From NCBI RefSeq assembly GCF_010907035.1, contig NZ_QUMK01000019.1, forward strand, positions 1-64,000: a stretch of 64,000 nt of DNA. The letters run 5' to 3'. The position numbers and the translations under genes were made by a program. Below the pieces are notes generated by a model that was given only the letters and a program-made list of their open reading frames with translations, was not told the DNA's origin and made no database searches. Shown one piece after another: positions 58,823 to 64,000 of this stretch; within the stretch, counting starts at the first letter, position 1, and each line of letters opens with the position of its first letter. This DNA comes from Rhodopseudomonas sp. BR0M22 (GTDB lineage Bacteria > Pseudomonadota > Alphaproteobacteria > Rhizobiales > Xanthobacteraceae).

Positions 58823-59929
58823 CTACTCGACCCCGCCGAGCCCCTGCCAGGCGCCCTTCAGCGCGGCGATGCCGCGTATTGCGATCCGCTCGTCGCCGCG
58901 GAATCTGCCGCTGACCACCGCGAATTGCGGCAGCTCCTCGCGGACCTTCACCGGGGTGGCGACGAAGCCGCTGTCGGTCTGCACGAACACGAAGGCGTCC
59001 TTGCCCCGGCGCACCATCGCGCCGCTGTTGACCCGCCATTCGGCCGCGCCGCTGGTGATCGGAGCGATCTGCGCCTCGACCACCTGGCCGGGCCGCAAGT
59101 CCGTATCGGGCTCGTCGAACTCGGCGCGGACGATCACGGTCTGCGAGGTCGGCTCGACGCTGGAGCCGATCGACACCACCTTGCCGATGCAATCATGGCC
59201 GCGCAGCGTGACGCGGGCGCCGACCGCGAAATCCTCCGCCCGCAACGCCGGCACCTGAATTTCGGCCCACAGCGGCGCGAGCTGCGCCAGCTTGAACACC
59301 AGCGCCAGCGCCTCGACGGTCTGGCCGGGCGTGGTCGGACTTTCCAGCACCACGCCATCGATCGGCGCGATCAGCGTCAGCCTGGGGTCGAGCTTCTGGC
59401 TCGCCGCCAGCTTGTCGACCGCTACTTCGGTCATGCCGTAATGCAGCAGCGCCTGGCGGCGCTCGGCCGCGGTCGCGCGGGCTTGTTCATATTCGCTCTG
59501 GGTGACGATGACCTGCTTCTTGGTGACCGCCCCATAAGGGGCGAGCTGCTCCTCGCGGTCGAGATTGGTCTTGAGCAGCCGCTCTTTATTGAAGGCGACC
59601 AGATACTCGGCCTGGGCGTTGGCAAGCGCCGGGCTCTGGATCTCGGCCAGCAGATCGCCGGCCTTCACCACCGTATCGGTACGTACCAGCAGCCGCTCGA
59701 TCCGGCCGCCGAGCGGCGCATTCATCAGCCGGCTGCGATCCGGCGGCACCGCAATCCTGCCCGGGAAACTGAGGCCGGCCGCGGCGGGCTGCTTCTCCAG
59801 CGGCGAGGTCTCGATCCCGACCCGTTCGGCCTGCTGTTTTGAGATCGGCAGTTCGTCGCCGGCGCGCGCGGTCCCGCACGCCAGCACGGCGGCAATCAGC
59901 AAAAGCCAGATGGTCGAAAAGCGGAGCAT
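58823..59929 (-). CDS. RND efflux periplasmic adaptor (CzcB/HlyD family)
   Basis: A 368-aa membrane-fusion protein with a signal peptide (FSTIWLLLIAAVLACGTARA). The barrel-sandwich part is GRIERLLVRTDTVVKAGDLLAEIQSPAL with its return half IAPIDGVVLESPTTPGQTVE. It joins the RND pump to an outer-membrane channel. It is the first gene of the operon, and a PhoB-like direct repeat lies about 100 bases upstream. Confidence 0.9.
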   Translation of the reverse strand: MLRFSTIWLLLIAAVLACGTARAGDELPISKQQAERVGIETSPLEKQPAAAGLSFPGRIAVPPDRSRLMNAPLGGRIERLLVRTDTVVKAGDLLAEIQSPALANAQAEYLVAFNKERLLKTNLDREEQLAPYGAVTKKQVIVTQSEYEQARATAAERRQALLHYGMTEVAVDKLAASQKLDPRLTLIAPIDGVVLESPTTPGQTVEALALVFKLAQLAPLWAEIQVPALRAEDFAVGARVTLRGHDCIGKVVSIGSSVEPTSQTVIVRAEFDEPDTDLRPGQVVEAQIAPITSGAAEWRVNSGAMVRRGKDAFVFVQTDSGFVATPVKVREELPQFAVVSGRFRGDERIAIRGIAALKGAWQGLGGVE

Positions 59930-60025
59930 GGGTCTGTCACTGGCACCTGTGCCGGCCCAAAGATGCCGGACGCGCCGGCTCCCCGCAGCCGCCGCAAAAC
60001 GTGCTGCTTGCCTATGCTAGCGCGG

Positions 60026-60043
60026 CTGACAGGACGCTGACAG
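60026..60043 (-). promoter_or_regulatory. PhoB/OmpR-family direct-repeat site upstream of the efflux operon
   Basis: On the minus strand it reads CTGTCAG-CGTC-CTGTCAG, two exact heptamers spaced 11 bases apart, like half-sites of a Pho box. TAGCAT a few bases downstream could be the -10. OmpR-family regulators of metal efflux (CusR/CzcR type) also use such direct repeats, so the actual regulator is unknown. Confidence 0.5.
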
Positions 60044-60145
60044 GTCCATCCGCCGCCAGCGTCAACAGCCGGTGTGCGGCGTCCGGAGCGCATTGCCAGC
60101 GATTCGCAGCAGGACTCGCCAGTCCTGCTGCGACCGTTGCGACCT

Positions 60146-61468
60146 TCAGCCGGCGCGCTGGGCCAGCATGTCGGCGCGGACACGGCCGAGATAATCGCGG
60201 ATCCGGTGCGCCAGCGTCTCCGACTGTGACGACAGATGGGTCGAGGCGGTCATGGTCGAAGCGGCGGACTGCTCGGTGTCGCGGGCGCTCGCGGTCACCG
60301 CCTGAATGCTGCCGGCGATCTCGCTGACCACGTCGTAAGCCTGCTCGATGTTCCTGGCGATGTCGGCGGTCGCAGCCGATTGCGCCTCGGCGGCGCCGGC
60401 CACGGCCGCCGTGATGTTGTCGACCTCGGTCATCACCTCCCCGATCTCGCCGATCGACTGGCTGACGAGGTCGGCTGCGCTGTGAACGTGATCGACCTGA
60501 TCCTCGATCTCGCCGGTGAATTTGGCGGTCTGCTCGGCGAGTGCCTTCACTTCCGCAGCCACCACCGCAAAGCCGCGACCGGCTTCACCGGCGCGCGCCG
60601 CCTCGATCGTGGCGTTCAGCGCCAGCAGGTTGGTCTGGCCGGCGATCACTTCGATCGACTTCACCACCTCGGCGATCCGCTCGGCGACGCTGCGCAGGCT
60701 GGCGACATTGGCAGAGGCTTCCGACACCCGGGTCACCGCCCGGCCGACCACTTCGGCGGAGCGGCCGATCTCGGCGCCGACCTCGCGGGCGCTGGCGGAC
60801 AGTTCGGTGGTGGCGGCGGCGACGCTGCGCATGTTGCTGCTGGCCTGCTCCGACGCCGCGGCAACGGCGGTGAGGCGCTCGCGGGTGAGCGAGGCACCGC
60901 TGGTGAGACTGCCGGCGGTGTCGCGCATGCCGCGGGAATCCTCGTCGAGCGACGACACCACGTCGCTCACCGCGGCTTCGAGCTGCGCCGCCTGCTGGGC
61001 GAAACTGTCGATCCGCGCCTCGATGCTGTCGGTGGCGGCGTTGATGGTCTTGGCGCCGCGCAGCAGCGCGCCGTGCATCCCGTCCGGCAGGATGCGGCGG
61101 AAGTAGCGATGCTGCTGCACCGCATGCATCGCCGCGGTGGCCTCGCGCACGAAGGCGTCGCAGCCGTCGATCACGTCGTTGACGGTGAGCAGCAGTTCGC
61201 CGGTGCGGCCGCGTTCGCCGATGTGCAGAATGCGCGCTTCGAAGTCGCCGCGGGAAATCCGCTTGCAGACGTCGGACGCCTGGTCGATCAGCTTGGCGGT
61301 CTCGACCACCCGGTAGATCGCCATCACGGCCGCGCCGATCACCACCGCCTGCATCGCCCAGGCGGCGGTCTGATACTGCATCGCCTGCAGCGCGATCGCC
61401 AGCAAGGCACCGGCGATGACGACGCCGAGATTAAGCAGCGCTCTTGAGAGCGAACATGAGTTCGTCAT
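60146..61468 (-). CDS. methyl-accepting chemotaxis protein paired with a PAS protein, copy 1
   Basis: A 440-aa receptor. Two N-terminal membrane helices with almost no periplasmic loop ([40 protein letters not shown]) are followed by a HAMP-like segment ([17 protein letters not shown]) and a signalling domain with the tip [28 protein letters not shown]. It has no ligand domain of its own, so sensing should come from the PAS protein encoded upstream, whose gene overlaps this one by 38 bases. This resembles Aer cut into two proteins. The ATG at 61468 was chosen by alignment with copy 2, which has the identical length. Confidence 0.88.
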   Translation of the reverse strand: MTNSCSLSRALLNLGVVIAGALLAIALQAMQYQTAAWAMQAVVIGAAVMAIYRVVETAKLIDQASDVCKRISRGDFEARILHIGERGRTGELLLTVNDVIDGCDAFVREATAAMHAVQQHRYFRRILPDGMHGALLRGAKTINAATDSIEARIDSFAQQAAQLEAAVSDVVSSLDEDSRGMRDTAGSLTSGASLTRERLTAVAAASEQASSNMRSVAAATTELSASAREVGAEIGRSAEVVGRAVTRVSEASANVASLRSVAERIAEVVKSIEVIAGQTNLLALNATIEAARAGEAGRGFAVVAAEVKALAEQTAKFTGEIEDQVDHVHSAADLVSQSIGEIGEVMTEVDNITAAVAGAAEAQSAATADIARNIEQAYDVVSEIAGSIQAVTASARDTEQSAASTMTASTHLSSQSETLAHRIRDYLGRVRADMLAQRAG

Positions 61469-61967
61469 AACTGACTTTCTGAGAGGTGACGAAGTCCACC
61501 AGCGCCTTGTAGCCGGCCTCGACCGCCTGCTTGCCGTTGGCGTGGCTCTGCTCGACCCGCAGCACTTCGGCATAGAGCGGGGCTATCGCGTTCTCGATGA
61601 TGCCGCGGTCCGGGTTGCGGCGGTTGGAATGGTAGGCGACGATGTTGCCGGCATCGTCGAACGACGGCGTGACGTGGGCGAACACCCAATAATGGTCGCC
61701 GGACCGCGCCATGTTCTTGACGTAGCCGAAGATTTCGCGCCCTGCCGCGATCGTGTCCCAGACCAGGCGAAACACCGCCCGCGGCATGTCGGGGTGGCGG
61801 ATGATGCTGTGCGGCTGGCCCAGCAGTTCATCCTCGGCGTAGCCGGCGATGTGACAAAAAGTGCGGTTGGCGTAGGTGATGCGGCCTTTCAGATCGGTCT
61901 TGGACACGATCAGTTCGCCCGCCGGAAAGTACACTTCTTTGCCGGTCGGCTGAATTTGGACAGCCAT
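61431..61967 (-). CDS. Aer-like PAS sensor protein, copy 1
   Basis: A 178-aa soluble protein with one Aer-type PAS domain (about 15-125) and a short C-terminal helix. Residues known to matter for FAD in E. coli Aer are at the same numbers here: N34 (YANRTF), R57, H58, D60 (IIRHPDMP). W70 and [15 protein letters not shown] follow. It therefore probably binds FAD and senses redox state or oxygen. It likely signals to the MCP encoded by the overlapping downstream gene. Confidence 0.88.
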   Translation of the reverse strand: MAVQIQPTGKEVYFPAGELIVSKTDLKGRITYANRTFCHIAGYAEDELLGQPHSIIRHPDMPRAVFRLVWDTIAAGREIFGYVKNMARSGDHYWVFAHVTPSFDDAGNIVAYHSNRRNPDRGIIENAIAPLYAEVLRVEQSHANGKQAVEAGYKALVDFVTSQKVSYDELMFALKSAA

Positions 61968-62122
61968 CGCCTCTCTCCTCGCACCACACGCTCATGCTTC
62001 TTATGATCGGTCGTTTGAATTTGTCTTAAGGCCCCGCCGCCAATTGCAACTGACTTCGTAGTTGCACGAAGCCAGGTTCATGGAACTCGCGACGCCCGCC
62101 AAACAGGTTCCCGCCACACCCC

Positions 62123-63445
62123 TCAGATCGCTCGTTGTTCCACCAGCTCCTTGCGGACCTGACCGAGATAACTGCTGATCTGCTCCGTGAGCTGTTCGGA
62201 CTGCGACGACAGCTCCGCCGACGTGGTCATGGTCGAGGCCGCCGCGCGCTCGTTGTCCGCGGCATTGCCGGCGAGCACATGGATGGTATCGGAGATTTCG
62301 CGCACCACCGCGAACGCCTCGTCGATGTTGCGGGCGATCTCGGCAGTCGATTGCGACTGCGCGCCCGCCGCATCCGCGACCTGGCGGGTGATGCTGTCGA
62401 TTTCGGCGATCACGCTGCCGATCTCGCCGATCGAGTGACTGACCGCGCCGGCCGCGCCGTGAACCTGGCCGACCTGAGTCTCGATCTGATCGGTGAACTG
62501 CGCGGTCTGCGACGCCAGTGCCTTGACCTCGTGCGCCACCACCGCGAAGCCGCGCCCGGCGTCGCCGGCCCGCGCCGCCTCGATCGTGGCATTGAGTGCG
62601 AGCAGATTGGTCTGGCTGGCGATCGCCTGGATCGCCCTGACCATCTCGCCGATATTGTTGGCGACCTGCTGCAGCGCATCGACGTTGTTGCTGGCCTCGC
62701 CGACGCTGCTCACCGCGCGCGCCACGATCGCGGCGGAGCGCTCGATCTCGGTTCGCACGCCGCCGGCGCTCGACGTCAGCTCGGAGGTGGCCGACGCCAC
62801 CGACTGCATGTTGGCGGATGCCTGCTCGGAGGCCGCGGCGACCGACGCCAGCCGTTCGCGCGCCGACGAGGCGCCGACCGTCAGCGTACCGGCGGTGGTC
62901 TTCATCTCGGCCGAGCCCTGATCGAGCGCGGTGACGATCGCACTCGTGGTCGCCTCCAGCTCCGCGGTGCGGCCTTCGAAGCTCCTGATCCGGCTCTCGA
63001 TGTTGCCGGCGGCGGTGTTGATGGCGCCGGCGCCGTGCAGCAGCGCGCCGTGCAGACCGCCCGGCAGGATGCGGCGGAAGTACTTGTTGTGATGCATCGC
63101 GGTCATCGCCGCCGTCGCTTCGCGGACGAACGCGTCGCAATCGTCGATCATGTCGTTGATCGCATACAGCAGCTTGCCGGTCCGTCCGTCGTCGGGAATG
63201 CCGAGAATCCGCGCCTCGAAATCGCCGCCTGCAACGCGACGGCAAACGGCGCCGGCCTCGCCGAGCAACCGATGCGTCTGGGACATGCGGAACAGCGCCA
63301 TGCCGGCAAATGCCATCACCACGCCTTGGATCACCATCGCGGCGACGTAGTAGTCGAACACGCCGCACAGCATCGCCGCGCCCGCGGCGACGATCAATCC
63401 GGCGACGTCAAGCCGCGCTTTGGAGAGAGAACATAAGTTCGTCAT
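62123..63445 (-). CDS. methyl-accepting chemotaxis protein paired with a PAS protein, copy 2
   Basis: A 440-aa receptor, the same length and layout as copy 1. Two membrane helices without a periplasmic domain ([40 protein letters not shown]), a HAMP-like segment ([17 protein letters not shown]) and a signalling tip [28 protein letters not shown]. The two copies differ at many sites, so the duplication is old. Overlaps its PAS gene by 38 bases, exactly as copy 1 does. Confidence 0.88.
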   Translation of the reverse strand: MTNLCSLSKARLDVAGLIVAAGAAMLCGVFDYYVAAMVIQGVVMAFAGMALFRMSQTHRLLGEAGAVCRRVAGGDFEARILGIPDDGRTGKLLYAINDMIDDCDAFVREATAAMTAMHHNKYFRRILPGGLHGALLHGAGAINTAAGNIESRIRSFEGRTAELEATTSAIVTALDQGSAEMKTTAGTLTVGASSARERLASVAAASEQASANMQSVASATSELTSSAGGVRTEIERSAAIVARAVSSVGEASNNVDALQQVANNIGEMVRAIQAIASQTNLLALNATIEAARAGDAGRGFAVVAHEVKALASQTAQFTDQIETQVGQVHGAAGAVSHSIGEIGSVIAEIDSITRQVADAAGAQSQSTAEIARNIDEAFAVVREISDTIHVLAGNAADNERAAASTMTTSAELSSQSEQLTEQISSYLGQVRKELVEQRAI

Positions 63446-63941
63446 AGGAGGCCTTCCGGGAAGCGACGAAATCCGACAGCGCACGGCCGCCGGCCGACAG
63501 CGCGTCCTTGCCGTTGGCATGGCTGCGCTCGGTACGAAGGATGTCGGCGTAGAGCGGGATGATCGTGCCTTCGAGCACGCTGCGGTCCGGCGCGCGGCGA
63601 TTGGAGTGATAGCCGACCACCCGGCCCGCACCGTCGAACGACGGCGTGACATGGGCGAACACCCAGTAGTGGTCGCCGACCCGCGTCATGTTCTTCACAT
63701 AGGCGAAGATCTCGCGGCCCTGCTGCACCGCGTCCCACAGCAGCTTGAACACTGCGCGCGGCATCTCGGGATGGCGGATGATGTTGTGCGGCTTGCCGAT
63801 CAGCTCGGCTTCGCGATAGCCGGCAAGATCGCAGAACAGCCGATTGGCGTAGGTCAGCCGGCCTTTGGTGTCGGTCTTGGAAACGATCAATTCAGAAGCT
63901 GGGAAGAAGGCCTCCCGTCCGCTGGGCGTGACGTGGCGCAT
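63408..63941 (-). CDS. Aer-like PAS sensor protein, copy 2
   Basis: A 177-aa Aer-type PAS protein. YANRLF (N33), R56, H57 and W69 are kept, but the acidic residue after RHP is Glu59 instead of the Asp60 of copy 1 and of Aer, a conservative change in the FAD-binding loop. [15 protein letters not shown] is identical to copy 1. It precedes and overlaps its MCP gene. Confidence 0.88.
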   Translation of the reverse strand: MRHVTPSGREAFFPASELIVSKTDTKGRLTYANRLFCDLAGYREAELIGKPHNIIRHPEMPRAVFKLLWDAVQQGREIFAYVKNMTRVGDHYWVFAHVTPSFDGAGRVVGYHSNRRAPDRSVLEGTIIPLYADILRTERSHANGKDALSAGGRALSDFVASRKASYDELMFSLQSAA

Positions 63942-64000
63942 AGACGACCTCGATGGAACTCATTTGCGCCTGCTCGTTATTCGCATAACTGTTGCGAACA

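Noticed and set aside
56564-59842. Plus-strand open frame of 1092 codons antisense to the RND efflux genes
   Set aside because: His/Arg/Asp-rich random-looking translation caused by GC codon bias; the minus-strand genes show clear family motifs.

Overview
The window is high-GC, densely coded DNA that reads like a chromosomal segment of an alphaproteobacterium of the Nitrobacteraceae (Rhodopseudomonas/Bradyrhizobium type), most likely a Rhodopseudomonas palustris-like phototroph. This rests on a complete Sox thiosulfate-oxidation cluster beside flavocytochrome c-type sulfide dehydrogenase genes, branched-chain-type (LivFGHMK) ABC uptake tied to a MarR-controlled monooxygenase, and many extragenic palindromes of the kind that litter these genomes. 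No tRNA, rRNA, CRISPR array or prophage was seen.

Layout. 1-3.9 kb: aromatic amino acid operon (chorismate mutase, hisC, prephenate dehydrogenase) and a YdcF-like gene. 3.9-5.3 kb: repeat-rich accessory stretch with a truncated antitoxin-like gene, an IS110 remnant and a REP-associated transposase flanked by its REPs. 5.3-11.9 kb: CorA, an L,D-transpeptidase lipoprotein, an extensin-like protein, an acyl-CoA ligase and a membrane acyltransferase. 11.9-20.4 kb: one minus-strand unit of marR, flavin reductase, HpaB-like monooxygenase, cupin, LivHMGF, a binding protein and DUF2848, with a perfect palindromic operator. 20.8-24 kb: DUF1499 protein, then an ECF sigma/anti-sigma-like/metal-sensor operon. 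24.4-30.6 kb: a Cache chemoreceptor, then an unusual three-gene operon (class V PLP enzyme, ATP-grasp ligase, PLP decarboxylase). 30.9-36.3 kb: PPK2, YmdB phosphodiesterase, 5-formyl-THF cyclo-ligase with a candidate 6S RNA, small membrane and histone-H1-like proteins, rhodanese, methyltransferase.

36.3-55.4 kb is a sulfur-oxidation island: two tandem FccB/SoxF flavoproteins, a cytochrome c and a YeeE/YedE protein; soxYZBCD on the minus strand diverging from soxAX; a GlcG-like protein; soxW-soxV diverging from soxS-soxR-soxT; DsrE; a third YeeE/YedE protein; and an SLC13-type anion transporter. SoxAX loads sulfur onto SoxYZ, SoxB hydrolyses sulfate off, and SoxCD oxidises the sulfane, so complete oxidation to sulfate without stored sulfur is expected. 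SoxV/W/S supply reductant and SoxR is a two-cysteine ArsR-type sensor.

55.4-60 kb: heavy-metal RND efflux operon (MFP, RND pump, DUF3240) without an outer-membrane partner, with a PhoB-like direct repeat upstream. 60.1-63.9 kb: two tandem copies of a split Aer-like receptor, each a PAS protein overlapping an MCP by exactly 38 bases.

The most unusual items are the PLP/ATP-grasp/decarboxylase operon (26.3-30.6 kb), the duplicated split Aer receptors, the FccB pair in which only one copy keeps the flavin-attachment cysteine, and the MarR operator overlapping a promoter. Gene ends come from reading frames; starts were chosen by ribosome-binding sites and family length, and doubtful ones are flagged.
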